A stretch of DNA of 64,000 nucleotides, taken from Pseudomonadota bacterium (lineage in GTDB: Bacteria; Desulfobacterota; Binatia; Binatales; Binataceae). A program made the position numbers and the translations under genes. Where the stretch lies: the NCBI GenBank assembly GCA_021324455.1, contig JAJPJA010000103.1, forward strand, positions 29,439 to 93,438. Reading direction: 5' to 3'. This document shows, piece after piece, positions 8,431 through 17,212 of this stretch. Under the pieces are notes generated by a model. It had not been told where the DNA came from. It saw only the letters and a list, made by a program, of their open reading frames with translations, and ran no database searches. Each line of letters opens with the position of its first letter. Position 1 is the stretch's first letter.

Positions 8431-11400
8431 TCAATCGAATTTACCGAAACGCAGGGCCAGACTGGGCAGCACCAGCAGATTGAGTGCGGTGGAAGTAAGG
8501 AGACCGCCCAGGATGATGATCGCCATCGGGCCCTCTATTTCGCGTCCGGGTGTTTCGCTGCCCAGCGCCAACGGCAGTACGCCGAGCGCGGTCACTGTGG
8601 CCGTCATCAGGATCGGAAGCAGGCGCTCGGCAGCGCCCCTGAGCGCCGTTTCGCGTCCCCATGGCATGGCTTCGTTGGCAACGAGGTGCTCGAAATGGGA
8701 AATCATCATGATCGAGTTGCGCATCGTGATGCCGAAGAGGGTGACGAAACCCACGATCGAGCCGAGCGACAGATAGCCGCCGCCGAGCCACGCCGCCAGC
8801 ACGCCGCCCACCAGGGCGAACGGGATATTGATCAGCACCAGGGTTAAATTCCTGAGATTGCCGAAAGCCAGGTAGAGCAGGATAACGATCAGGACGGCGG
8901 CGATGATCGAATCCAGCAGCATCTGCTTCACCGCGCTGGCGCGCGCCTCGGCAGCGCCCGCGAACTCGACATATGTACCGGCGGGCAGGCTGATGGCGGC
9001 CACTTTGCTCTGTGCCGCGGCGACGAAGGAGTCGAGCGCCTGACCGGCGACGTTGCAGGTCACGATCTGTTCGCGCCGTCCGCCGTCATGCATGATCGAA
9101 TAACGGCCGGTTCCAAGTGCAATCGAGGCCAGCTCGCGCAGCGGTACGATGTCGCCGTCCGCGTTGCGCAGCAGCAGCCCGCCCAGAGCGTCGGGATCGA
9201 GCCGGGCGGCGGGATCGAGGATCACCGAAACTCTGAAGATGCGATTTCCAGCGTAGGTTTGCGCCACAATTGTGCCTTGGTAATCGGTACGGATAGCGGA
9301 AAGAACATCCACCGGCTCAAAGCCGAACTGGACCAGACGATCGGGCCTGAGGCGGACCATCATTTCCGGCATTCCGCCCGGTGCCAGGATGCGCACGTCC
9401 ACGCCGCCGCGGGTCTGGCGGAGGATGCGCGCGACGGCATTCGCGGTCTGGTCAAGCGAGTCCAAATCATTGCCGAAGATGCTGACCACCACGTCCGCGG
9501 TCTGGCCGGACAGAGTCTCTTCGATACGCTCGGTCAGAAAGGAGTTCAGACCGAAATCAAAGCCGGGAAACCGGCTGAGAATCCGGCGGATCCGGTCCTG
9601 CGCCGCGTCGATGTCCTCGCCGCCGCGGGGCGCAACGGTTACGTCGAATTCGCTTTCCTGCGGGCCCAAAGTGTCGTCGCCCAGCACCGCGCGGCCGTTG
9701 CGCTGCGCGACGCTCGTGATATCGGGATCGCCGCGCAAGGCGCGCGTGACTTCGCGCCCCATGCGCATCGATTCAAGGATCGAGGTGCCCGGCACGCCGG
9801 CCATATGAACGATGAAGCTGTCCTCCTGCAGTTCGGGCAGGAAACTGCCGGCGAAAAAGGGCAGGGTCGCGGCGGCGCCGAGGCAGAGCACGCCGATACC
9901 GGCGGCGAGCGCCAGCGGACGGTCCAGCAAGGCTTCCAGCCAGCGCCGATGAATCCGCTTGAGCCGCCGCACGAAACGCGACTCGGTCTCCGGCGTGGAA
10001 CCCGGCAGCATCACCGCGCACAATGCCGGTGTGAGGGTGAGAGCGGTGCCAAGCGAGGCGAGGATGGCGAGAATATATGCGATCCCGAGCGGCGCGAATA
10101 TTTTGCCCTGCACGCCGCTCATCCGGAGCACCGGAAAGAACACCGTCGCCACCACGAAGGTGGCGTAAACCACGGCGCCGCGCACTTCCAGCGACGCGTC
10201 CAGCATCACGTCGAACGCCGGCCGCGGGTTGGTGCTGGCCCGATTCTCGCGCAGGCGGCGGAAGATGTTTTCGACGTCGATAATGGCGTCGTCGACCACC
10301 TCGCCGATCGCGATCGCCAGACCGCCGAGCGTAATCGTATTGAGGGTCGCTCCCGTTTGAGTCAGTACGATGACCGCCGTCAGCAGCGAGAGCGGAATGG
10401 CGGTCAGCGAGATGAACGCGGTACGCAGATTGTAGAGAAAGAGCGTGAGTACGATTGCCACCAGCGCGCCGCCCAGCAGCAGCGACGATCTTATATTGGC
10501 CAGCGAGATCTGGATGAAATCCGCGGCGCGGAAAAGACGCGGGTAGATGGCGACGCCTTGGGCTTTGAGCGCCGGCGCAAGATCGCGCAGCGCGGCCTCG
10601 GTCCTGCGCGTCACCTCCAGCGTATTTGCTCCGTACTGGCTCGACAGGACCAGGATGACTCCTTCTTGCGCGAAAATACCGGCGTCGCCGATCAGCGGCT
10701 GCGGAGCCCATTCAACGTGCGCGACCTCGCGCAGGCGCACACTGGTGCCGTCGGCCGGGGCCAGCACCGCGTCGCCCAGTTGCGCCGGTGTTATCGATTG
10801 TCCCTCGGTTCGGATGACGATGCGCTGATTGGCGTTTTCGACGAAACCCGCGCCTTGCACGCCGGTGGCGCGCTGCGCGGCCGCCAGCACCTGACTGATG
10901 CTCAGTCCGTAGGCGAGCAGGCGTTGAGGCCGCACCTGGATTTGCAATTGCCGTTCGCCGCCGCCGTAAATGGCGATTTTTGCCACTCCCGGTACTGACA
11001 GCAGCCGCGGCCGCAGCGTCCAGTAGGCCAAGCTCCACAGGTCCATCGGCTTGAGCCTGGACGAGGTAAGTCCCAAAGTGAGGAAGACGCTGGTAGCCGA
11101 AGTCAGCGGCGCCATCTGCGGCGCCGAAACGCCGGCCGGCATCTCGTTGGCGACCGTCAGCAGCCGCTCGCCAACGATTTGCCGGTCGCGGAAGATGTCC
11201 GTGCTTTCATGGAAAATTACGGTGATGACCGACAGGCCCTGAATCGATTGCGAGCGGATGCTCGCGGTGTCGTTCATCCCGAGCAGAACGTTCTCGATCG
11301 GCTGAGTGACCAGCGTCTCGACCTGCTCCGAGGCGAGCCCCGGGGCTTCGGTTTGAATCACCACTTGCGGCGGGGCGAATTCCGGAAACACGCCCAGCCG

Positions 11401-11502
11401 GGCGTTGAGTGCGGAATAGATCCCGTAGCCGAACACCACGCAGGCGAGCGCGATCACGACGCCGCGCAAGCGCAGCGAGAATCCGACTATGGCCCTCAGC
11501 AT
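8431..11502 (-). CDS. CusA/CzcA-type RND efflux transporter
   Basis: This 1023-residue inner-membrane proton-driven pump exports its substrate through an adaptor and an outer-membrane channel. The chosen start MLRAIVGFSLRLRGV is the family's usual N-terminus and lies 10 bases after the adaptor stop; the frame is open 78 bases further upstream. The GEVVDDAIIDVEN segment in the fourth transmembrane region, with acidic proton-relay residues, is characteristic of the heavy-metal (HME) RND branch. The N-terminal LGVFPEFAPPQV segment also matches that branch. The methionine clusters typical of copper/silver pumps were not obvious, so the substrate is left open. It is the last gene of the BlaI-M56-RND operon. 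Confidence 0.93.
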   Translation of the reverse strand: MLRAIVGFSLRLRGVVIALACVVFGYGIYSALNARLGVFPEFAPPQVVIQTEAPGLASEQVETLVTQPIENVLLGMNDTASIRSQSIQGLSVITVIFHESTDIFRDRQIVGERLLTVANEMPAGVSAPQMAPLTSATSVFLTLGLTSSRLKPMDLWSLAYWTLRPRLLSVPGVAKIAIYGGGERQLQIQVRPQRLLAYGLSISQVLAAAQRATGVQGAGFVENANQRIVIRTEGQSITPAQLGDAVLAPADGTSVRLREVAHVEWAPQPLIGDAGIFAQEGVILVLSSQYGANTLEVTRRTEAALRDLAPALKAQGVAIYPRLFRAADFIQISLANIRSSLLLGGALVAIVLTLFLYNLRTAFISLTAIPLSLLTAVIVLTQTGATLNTITLGGLAIAIGEVVDDAIIDVENIFRRLRENRASTNPRPAFDVMLDASLEVRGAVVYATFVVATVFFPVLRMSGVQGKIFAPLGIAYILAILASLGTALTLTPALCAVMLPGSTPETESRFVRRLKRIHRRWLEALLDRPLALAAGIGVLCLGAAATLPFFAGSFLPELQEDSFIVHMAGVPGTSILESMRMGREVTRALRGDPDITSVAQRNGRAVLGDDTLGPQESEFDVTVAPRGGEDIDAAQDRIRRILSRFPGFDFGLNSFLTERIEETLSGQTADVVVSIFGNDLDSLDQTANAVARILRQTRGGVDVRILAPGGMPEMMVRLRPDRLVQFGFEPVDVLSAIRTDYQGTIVAQTYAGNRIFRVSVILDPAARLDPDALGGLLLRNADGDIVPLRELASIALGTGRYSIMHDGGRREQIVTCNVAGQALDSFVAAAQSKVAAISLPAGTYVEFAGAAEARASAVKQMLLDSIIAAVLIVILLYLAFGNLRNLTLVLINIPFALVGGVLAAWLGGGYLSLGSIVGFVTLFGITMRNSIMMISHFEHLVANEAMPWGRETALRGAAERLLPILMTATVTALGVLPLALGSETPGREIEGPMAIIILGGLLTSTALNLLVLPSLALRFGKFD

Positions 11503-11512
11503 CGCAATCGCC

Positions 11513-12526
11513 TCAATCTTCGACCTGAATCTGCGCCTTGAGTTCTTCGGACAGGAGGGTCTGCGCCCCGGTGACGACAATGCGCATTGAGGGCGCCAGC
11601 TGGTCGGTGACGAAGTAGCCCTGGCTGGTTATTTCAGCCGGTACAATCTGGAGCCGTACGAAGCGATTGCCGTCCAGTTCCCGGTATACCCATTCGCCGC
11701 CGGCGTATCTGACCACCGCGGAACGCGGAACCATAACCCCAAATTGCGATCCGTTTGCGGCCGGGATGCGAGCGGAGACCGCCGTGCCCGGTCTTACGGG
11801 AAATTCGGTTGTGCCGACCAGCGCGAGGAAGGTCTGCCCCTGAAGGCCTGGCAGGACTGCCGGAGCGGCGTACACGGCGGTCGCGGTCAGCGGCTGGTCT
11901 TCGCGGCCGAGCACGCGTATCCGCGCGGTGCGGGGTTGATCGATCGCGTGGTCGCCGATCGGCGCGGTCAGGCGCGCTATGGCTTCGCGGCGCTGGACCA
12001 GCGCGCTGACCAGTTGAGCGCGGCGCTGAGGTTCCATCCGCGCCAGCTCCGCGCCCCAATCGTTGCACAGCTGCTGCGCCAAAGCTTCGAGCCGGCTTTG
12101 GGCGGTAAGATATGAAGCCTGCGCGGTCTGCAGGTCGCGCAAGGAGGCGTTTTTCTGCTCGGCGTAAAGACGCCTGGTACGCCGATATTGGGCGGCGGCG
12201 GCGTCCATCGCGGCTTGCGCGCTCAGCAGATCGCTGTTGAGCCTGGAAAGCGCCGCGGGATTCAGAATAAAGCCGTAGGCTTCGACTTCAATCGGGCGGA
12301 CGGCGGCTTTGAGGACTGCGGTGGCGATGCCGCTCTCCTTTTGTGCGGAGGGCCCAAGCGCGATGAAAACGCGACCGGCGGCATCGCGCGACAGCCGCGC
12401 GGCATGCGAGGCTACCGGTTTTTCCGTCTCTCCCTCGTCGGCATTGGCATGGCGGAGGCCGCCCAGCGCGAGCGTCATCGCCGCCGCGGCAACGATCAAT
12501 GCGGTTGTTGTCCTGGGTTGCGTCAT
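11513..12526 (-). CDS. RND efflux periplasmic adaptor subunit (CusB/CzcB-like)
   Basis: This 337-residue membrane-fusion protein bridges the RND pump and outer-membrane channel. It has an N-terminal signal region (residues 1-30), then a lipoyl/barrel half starting near HAARLSRDAAGRVFIALG. An alpha-helical hairpin rich in Ala/Gln/Arg follows (about residues 90-165), then a C-terminal beta-barrel region. Its ATG overlaps the stop of the outer-membrane factor by four bases (ATGA), and the pump starts 10 bases after its stop. No extra metal-binding N-terminal His/Met motif is evident, unlike many CusB proteins. Confidence 0.88.
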   Translation of the reverse strand: MTQPRTTTALIVAAAAMTLALGGLRHANADEGETEKPVASHAARLSRDAAGRVFIALGPSAQKESGIATAVLKAAVRPIEVEAYGFILNPAALSRLNSDLLSAQAAMDAAAAQYRRTRRLYAEQKNASLRDLQTAQASYLTAQSRLEALAQQLCNDWGAELARMEPQRRAQLVSALVQRREAIARLTAPIGDHAIDQPRTARIRVLGREDQPLTATAVYAAPAVLPGLQGQTFLALVGTTEFPVRPGTAVSARIPAANGSQFGVMVPRSAVVRYAGGEWVYRELDGNRFVRLQIVPAEITSQGYFVTDQLAPSMRIVVTGAQTLLSEELKAQIQVED

Positions 12527-13956
12527 GGGGTCAGTTCCCCCGCTGTGTTCTGAAGCGCCGTGGGAAGGATGAATGATTTGAGGTCGCCATTGCCCAGCGG
12601 CCGCTGTACCGCATCTTCCAGCGCTCCCAAAGCCGCTTGCGCATCGCCCAGCGCGCTCAGCTTCGACTGCTGTGCGACCGCGGTTTCAAGTTGGGTGGTC
12701 GCCAGCGTGAACGCATCGATATCGCCCAAATCGGCGGCGCGCCGCGTCGCGGCCAGGCGTTGTTCGGCAAAGGCGGCGAAGCGGGTTCCCTGATGCAGAG
12801 CGGCGAGCGCGCCGCGATACCTCGTAAGCGCGCCGTCGGCCTGCCCGATGATGGCGTCCTGCAGAGCGGTGAACTCGGCCGCGACTTCGGCCCGTCTGGC
12901 GCGTGCCTGCGCGATCGGCCCCTGGTTGCGGTTCATCAGCGGCAGCGTCACGACCGGGAAGAGTTCGAAGATGTTTTCGTTTACCTCCCACGAGTAGCCG
13001 CCGGCCAGATTGATATCGGGATACTGGCGCGCGATTTCCAGCTTCAACGCCTCATCGGCGGCGGCGTATTGCGCCAGCTTGCGCCGCAGGTCGAGCCGGT
13101 CGAGCAGGGCCAGCCGGCGCACGCGTGCGGGCGTAAGCGAAGCCTCGTCGGGCGGATGGTCGAGCTGCGGCCAGGCAAAGGCCGTGTTCCGGAGCGCATC
13201 GGCGGTGACGCCCAGGGCGGTTGCCAGCGCGTTGAGCGTCTGGGGCACGCGGCTTTGCGCCTGCGCCGCCTTGAGGCGAGAGGCCGCCAGATTGGCAAAT
13301 GCAAGGTTAAGCTGCGGGGCCGATACGGCGCCGGCGTCGAACCGCTCCTGCAGCATTTGCGCGATGCGTTCGGAGGCGGTTTCATTGGCGCGCGCAAGGG
13401 CGTATTCGCGCCGCGCCATCAGATAATTCAGCAGCGCCGCCCTGACCGCGCTGCGCACGCGCCAGGCCGTGTCGCCGACCCCGAGCGCGGCGGCGTCAGC
13501 CAGACGCTCGGGCTGCGCTATCCGGTAGCCGCGCTTGCCCGCTGTTTCGATCGGGAAATTGATCGTGGCCGATCCGATGGCCCAAGGCGCAAAATTGGGA
13601 ACCGCCGTGGCAGCATAGGCGGGACCGAGGCCGAAGCTGGGATTGGGGCGTTGTGCGGCGGTGATTATGGCGGCCCTGGCGACCTTCAACTGCGCCTGAG
13701 CAAGCGCCAAATCAGGACTGTAGAAGAATCCCGCCAAAGTCAGGTTTGCCAGATTCCAGGCGGCAGGCGGGCAACTTGACGCTGGGTTGCCGGAATTCGT
13801 TCTCAGGTAGGCACATAGAGCAGGACTGGCAAGTGTCCGCTGTGCGAACTGGCGGGCGGTTTCAGCCGGCTTAAGCGGCGCCGGCCGATAAGTGGCGCAG
13901 GCGCATAGCGTGAAAGCCGCGGAGAAAAGGAAGCTTCGTCCAACCCGCAACGGCAT
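12523..13956 (-). CDS. TolC/CusC-family outer-membrane efflux lipoprotein
   Basis: The start ATG 13956 gives a 477-residue protein with a short signal and lipobox LCAC, so it is probably anchored to the outer membrane like CusC or OprM. The body is composed of long amphipathic helices with two related halves, as in the outer-membrane efflux protein fold. A longer frame exists upstream to 14067 but adds no recognisable sequence and would overlap the M56 gene. It ends in an ATGA overlap with the adaptor gene. Confidence 0.88.
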   Translation of the reverse strand: MPLRVGRSFLFSAAFTLCACATYRPAPLKPAETARQFAQRTLASPALCAYLRTNSGNPASSCPPAAWNLANLTLAGFFYSPDLALAQAQLKVARAAIITAAQRPNPSFGLGPAYAATAVPNFAPWAIGSATINFPIETAGKRGYRIAQPERLADAAALGVGDTAWRVRSAVRAALLNYLMARREYALARANETASERIAQMLQERFDAGAVSAPQLNLAFANLAASRLKAAQAQSRVPQTLNALATALGVTADALRNTAFAWPQLDHPPDEASLTPARVRRLALLDRLDLRRKLAQYAAADEALKLEIARQYPDINLAGGYSWEVNENIFELFPVVTLPLMNRNQGPIAQARARRAEVAAEFTALQDAIIGQADGALTRYRGALAALHQGTRFAAFAEQRLAATRRAADLGDIDAFTLATTQLETAVAQQSKLSALGDAQAALGALEDAVQRPLGNGDLKSFILPTALQNTAGELTP

Positions 13957-14002
13957 GGCTCCCGAGCCGCTTCGCCCCGTAGTCCGGGCGGCGTCAGCGG
14001 CC

Positions 14003-14855
14003 TTACGCAATCCAAAACAGCGCGCGGACCAGTTGCTCGCCGAACATCGTTCCCGCGGCCAGCGCAATCATCAGCGCAGGCACGAGCAGCAACAGCGCGC
14101 GAGAGCCGGACGCCAGTGGCGGCCGCGGGCTGACAGGGCTGGGATCGAGCAGTCGCCGGATGCGCTCCTTCAACGCGGACGGCTCGCCGACCAGCGCCGC
14201 CTGGATGGACAGATTCGCCGTCCCGCGCAGGCGCGCCGAAGCCAGAATCACCTCGGCGAGGTCGGTCCCGTCGATTCCCGCCGCACGTGCCTCCTCGTCG
14301 CGCGCAAGCTCCAGTGCGGTCAGCCATTGATGGAGACGCTTGCGTGCCTGCGGCCAGGGCCATTGCAGATCGGTTGCGAGCTGGGCCAGCCAGATTCGCA
14401 GCGGATCCCCGATGGCGCACGTGCGCCCGTTCATGTTCCAACGCGGCCTCGATTTGCCGATGGCGCAGCGTTTTTGCCAGATGCGGAGAAAACACGATCC
14501 GCGGGCGCAGCAGACCCACGGTGGCGGTGGCCGGCTCCGCCTGGCCGGCCATCAACGACCACACGCAGCGCAGCGCCGTCCTGGCGAACAGCAGCGCGAA
14601 CGGTATGCTCATCAGGGTAAGCGCCCACGGTACTTTTTCGGGAACCGGATCCGGCTCAGCCAGCGCCCATCCGCACAGCAGTGCCGCGATCAGCAGCGAT
14701 GGCAGAACCGGCCGCCATATCCGCGCCCAGCTGATCCTCTCCAGCACGCGGGCGCTGCGCGTTTGAACCCGCGCCGCCGGCAGCCATCCGCAGGCGAGAA
14801 GCGCCGCGCCGCCGGCCAGCGTGATGAGCATGCAGAGGCAACATTCACGTTCCAT
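14003..14855 (-). pseudogene. M56 (BlaR1/MecR1-type) membrane metallopeptidase, frameshifted
   Basis: From ATG 14855 the product has two or three hydrophobic helices and a zinc-protease HERAH motif, then loses sense after HVRHR. A second minus-strand frame, recognisable from about 14407 down to 14003, continues the domain (DPLRIWLAQLATDLQW and a final membrane helix). The region is 853 bases, one more than a multiple of three, and the break coincides with a C4 run at 14407-14410. Deleting one base would give an intact protein of about 283 residues. There is no penicillin-sensor domain, so the signal is unlikely to be a beta-lactam read by a fused sensor. The start overlaps the BlaI gene by 11 bases. 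This could be a true mutation or a sequencing error. Confidence 0.8.
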
Positions 14856-15237
14856 TTTTCGACCTCCGCTTGGAGGCGATGGCTTCGGCCAGTTCTTCGA
14901 GCAGTTTCGGATCGAGCGACTCGACCGCGTCCACCAGCGTCGCCACCGCGGCGCGCGGGGCGGGGCCGAGGAGCCGGCTCAGGAAGGCGCGGGTACGGGC
15001 GGCTTCGACCACCGCGCGATCGACGCGCGGACGGTAAATGAAGGCAAGGCCTTTTCGCTCACGGCTGACCAGCCGCTTTGCGCGCAGGCGGTCCAGCACT
15101 TTGGCGGTCGTGGTGTAGACCAGTCCGGCGGGCTCGCCCACCTGAAGATGGATTTCGCGGGCCGATGCGCGTCCCAGCTCCCAGAGCTTGGACATCACGG
15201 AGTACTCAAGATCGCCGCCGGGCAGGCCAAATCGCAT
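14845..15237 (-). CDS. BlaI/MecI/CopY-family winged-helix repressor
   Basis: This 130-residue DNA-binding protein has the length and layout of BlaI/MecI: an N-terminal winged helix (LEYSVMSKLWELGRASAREI, then VYTTTAKVLDRLRAKRLV) and a C-terminal helical dimerisation region. ATG 15237 is preceded by an AAGGGG ribosome site; longer in-frame versions run into the promoter and are rejected. In characterised systems an M56 protease cleaves such repressors to induce the operon. Here the protease gene follows at once. The palindrome at 15263-15278 is the probable operator. Confidence 0.92.
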   Translation of the reverse strand: MRFGLPGGDLEYSVMSKLWELGRASAREIHLQVGEPAGLVYTTTAKVLDRLRAKRLVSRERKGLAFIYRPRVDRAVVEAARTRAFLSRLLGPAPRAAVATLVDAVESLDPKLLEELAEAIASKRRSKNGT

Positions 15238-15259
15238 GTCAGGCCCCTTGCGCAGACCA

Positions 15260-15288
15260 GAATACGACGAGCGTCGTAGAACGGTCAA
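15260..15288 (-). promoter_or_regulatory. Promoter and BlaI-type operator of the efflux operon
   Basis: On the minus strand a TTGACC -35 box (15283-15288) is followed after 16-17 bases by a weak -10 (CGTATT or GTATTC, 15260-15266). A perfect inverted repeat, TACGACG-AG-CGTCGTA, occupies 15263-15278, between and partly overlapping the boxes. It begins TAC and ends GTA, like known BlaI/MecI operators. It lies 26 bases upstream of the repressor start, so autorepression is expected. Confidence 0.7.
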
Positions 15289-15364
15289 GATATCGGAGGT
15301 GCCGGCGTCGGCAGGAACCGCCGCCAAACGCATCGGCCGGCGATTATGGTTGGGGGGCCGTTGC

Positions 15365-16123
15365 TCAACCCGGCGGACTGGCGCTGTCGCTGGGTTCAAG
15401 TGCCACGCAATCGGCGATTTCGTAGCGCAGCCTGCGTTTTTTCATCCAGCGCACGGCGAGCAGGTCCTGCAGGAAGACCAGGCGATTCCACAAACCGTAG
15501 TGGCTTTTGCCGGCGTGGCGCGGCTGATTGACTACCGGGATCTCGCCGACGCGGTAGCCTTCCATCTTGATCAGGGTCGGCATGAAACGATGCATCCCGG
15601 TAAACGGTGCGATATTCGCCGCGCATTCGCGGCGAAACGCCCGAAAGGTGCATCCGGAGTCGCTGGTCTGGTCGCCGCTCAGCCAGTTGCGCACCCAGTT
15701 GCCGACCCGCGAGGTGATTACGCGCAGGATGTTGTCGCCGCGCGCGCGCGTCTGGACCCGGCTGCCGCACACGCAATCGTAGCGCTCCAGCCCCTGTACG
15801 AAGCGCGGAATCTCATTGGGATCGTTCTGCAGGTCGGCGTCCATGGTGATCACGAATTCGCCGCGCGCCGATCGGATACCGGCCCATACCGCCGCCGATT
15901 CGCCGCAGTTGAAGGCGAAACGCTGCACGCGCAGCCGCGGGTCCGCGCGCGCCATCTGCTCCAGCAAACGCCATGATCCGTCGGTGCTGCAATCGTCCGT
16001 CACCACGATTTCGTATGAGAGCTTGAGCGGCGCCATCGCCGCGTGGATGCGCTCCAGGAGCAGGCGCAGATTGCCTTCTTCGTTGAAGCAGGGAATGACG
16101 ATGCTGAAGCGTGGAGTAGTCAA
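15365..16123 (-). CDS. Family 2 glycosyltransferase (DPM1/ArnC-like)
   Basis: This 252-residue GT-A enzyme probably transfers a sugar from a nucleotide donor to polyprenyl phosphate or a glycan. Visible motifs are the N-terminal FSIVIPCFNEEGNL, the VTDDCSTDGS loop, the metal-binding MDADLQNDP (DxD-type) motif and RARGDNILR. The chosen TTG start (16123) forms a TTGA overlap with the aminotransferase stop; another TTG at 16150 is possible. No C-terminal membrane helices are present, so it resembles soluble DPM1 more than ArnC. It is the last gene of the sugar cassette. Confidence 0.88.
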   Translation of the reverse strand: MTTPRFSIVIPCFNEEGNLRLLLERIHAAMAPLKLSYEIVVTDDCSTDGSWRLLEQMARADPRLRVQRFAFNCGESAAVWAGIRSARGEFVITMDADLQNDPNEIPRFVQGLERYDCVCGSRVQTRARGDNILRVITSRVGNWVRNWLSGDQTSDSGCTFRAFRRECAANIAPFTGMHRFMPTLIKMEGYRVGEIPVVNQPRHAGKSHYGLWNRLVFLQDLLAVRWMKKRRLRYEIADCVALEPSDSASPPG

Positions 16124-17208
16124 TTGGAACGGCTGAATTCGATAATGCAATCGCTGACGTAATCCACTTCGTCCAGCCCGATCTGGCCGTGAATGGGCAG
16201 CGACAGGATTTCGCGCACGATCTGTTCGGTGCGCGGCAGCGCGGGGAGGCCGCGGTATTTCGCTGTAACCGCGGGCTGCAGATGATTGGGCACCGGATAA
16301 TGGATTCCGGTCTCCACACCGCGCTGTTTGAGGAAGTGCGCCAACTCATCGCGGCGCGCACTGCGAATGACGAACATATGAAACACCGGTAAGGCCCATT
16401 CGCGTTGGCCCGGCAATTCCACCACACCATGCAGACGCGCGCGATAGCGCGCCGCCGCCGCGCGCCGGGCCGCGTTGAGCTGCTCCAGGCGGCGCAGGCC
16501 GACGCGTCCGGCGGCGGCCTGAATTTCGTTAAAGCGCAGATTGAAGCCCGCGACTTCATGCGTGTACTTGGTGCGCCGGCCGTGGTCGCGCAGCATCCGC
16601 ACCCGCTCGGCGGCGGCGTCATCGTCGGTCAGAATACATCCGCCGTCGCCCAGCACGGTCAGATTCTTGGACGGATAGAACGAAAACGCGGCGGCGGTTC
16701 CGATCGATCCCACCGGCCTGCCTTTGTACAGCGCGCCATGCGCCTGCGCGCAATCCTCGATTACCCACAGGTTATGCCGCCGAGCGATTTCAACGATCCG
16801 ATCAAGGTCCGCCGGATGCCCGTACAGATGGACCGGCAGGATGCCGACGGTGCGCGGAGTAATCGCGGCTTCGATCAGATCCGGATCGATACAGAAGGTA
16901 TCGTCGATATCGACGAAAGCCGGCCGCGCCCCGCAATGCAGCATCGGCTCGATCGAGGGAAACGCCGTATGCGCGGGTACGATCACTTCGTCCTCCGCGC
17001 CCAGACCCATCGCCTGATGCAGCAGGAAGACGGCGGCGGTCCAGGACGAACTGAGGACGGCATGCTTTCTGCCGGCGGCGCGGGCCAATTCGCGTTCGAA
17101 CTGCTGGCATTGTGGACCCAGGATGAAACGTCCCGAATCCAGCACGTCGAGAATCGCCTGGCGGATTTCGCCGTCGATGAACGGCTTTGACAGCGGTACG
17201 CGGCGCAT
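16120..17208 (-). CDS. DegT/DnrJ/EryC1/StrS sugar aminotransferase
   Basis: This is a 362-residue PLP-dependent enzyme that aminates a keto-sugar nucleotide. The PLP lysine is Lys181 in SFYPSKNLTVLGDGG, preceded by a VIEDCAQAHGA segment that is standard for the family. The N-terminal PLSKPFIDGEI region is also typical. Its start lies 5 bases after the dehydrogenase stop. The pairing with a Gfo/Idh/MocA dehydrogenase recalls WbpB/WbpE or WlbA/WlbC, which make 3-amino sugars. The exact sugar cannot be read from the sequence. Confidence 0.92.
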   Translation of the reverse strand: MRRVPLSKPFIDGEIRQAILDVLDSGRFILGPQCQQFERELARAAGRKHAVLSSSWTAAVFLLHQAMGLGAEDEVIVPAHTAFPSIEPMLHCGARPAFVDIDDTFCIDPDLIEAAITPRTVGILPVHLYGHPADLDRIVEIARRHNLWVIEDCAQAHGALYKGRPVGSIGTAAAFSFYPSKNLTVLGDGGCILTDDDAAAERVRMLRDHGRRTKYTHEVAGFNLRFNEIQAAAGRVGLRRLEQLNAARRAAAARYRARLHGVVELPGQREWALPVFHMFVIRSARRDELAHFLKQRGVETGIHYPVPNHLQPAVTAKYRGLPALPRTEQIVREILSLPIHGQIGLDEVDYVSDCIIEFSRSN

Positions 17209-17212
17209 CGGA

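Noticed and set aside
9088..10998. 636-codon plus-strand open frame opposite the RND pump gene
   Set aside because: It is the mirror of a clear RND transporter; its composition (His, Arg, Gln-rich) and lack of any motif mark it as a GC-driven shadow. The same holds for the long frames 1437-3515 (-), 22835-24481 (-), 42774-44939 (+) and 51882-53060 (+).
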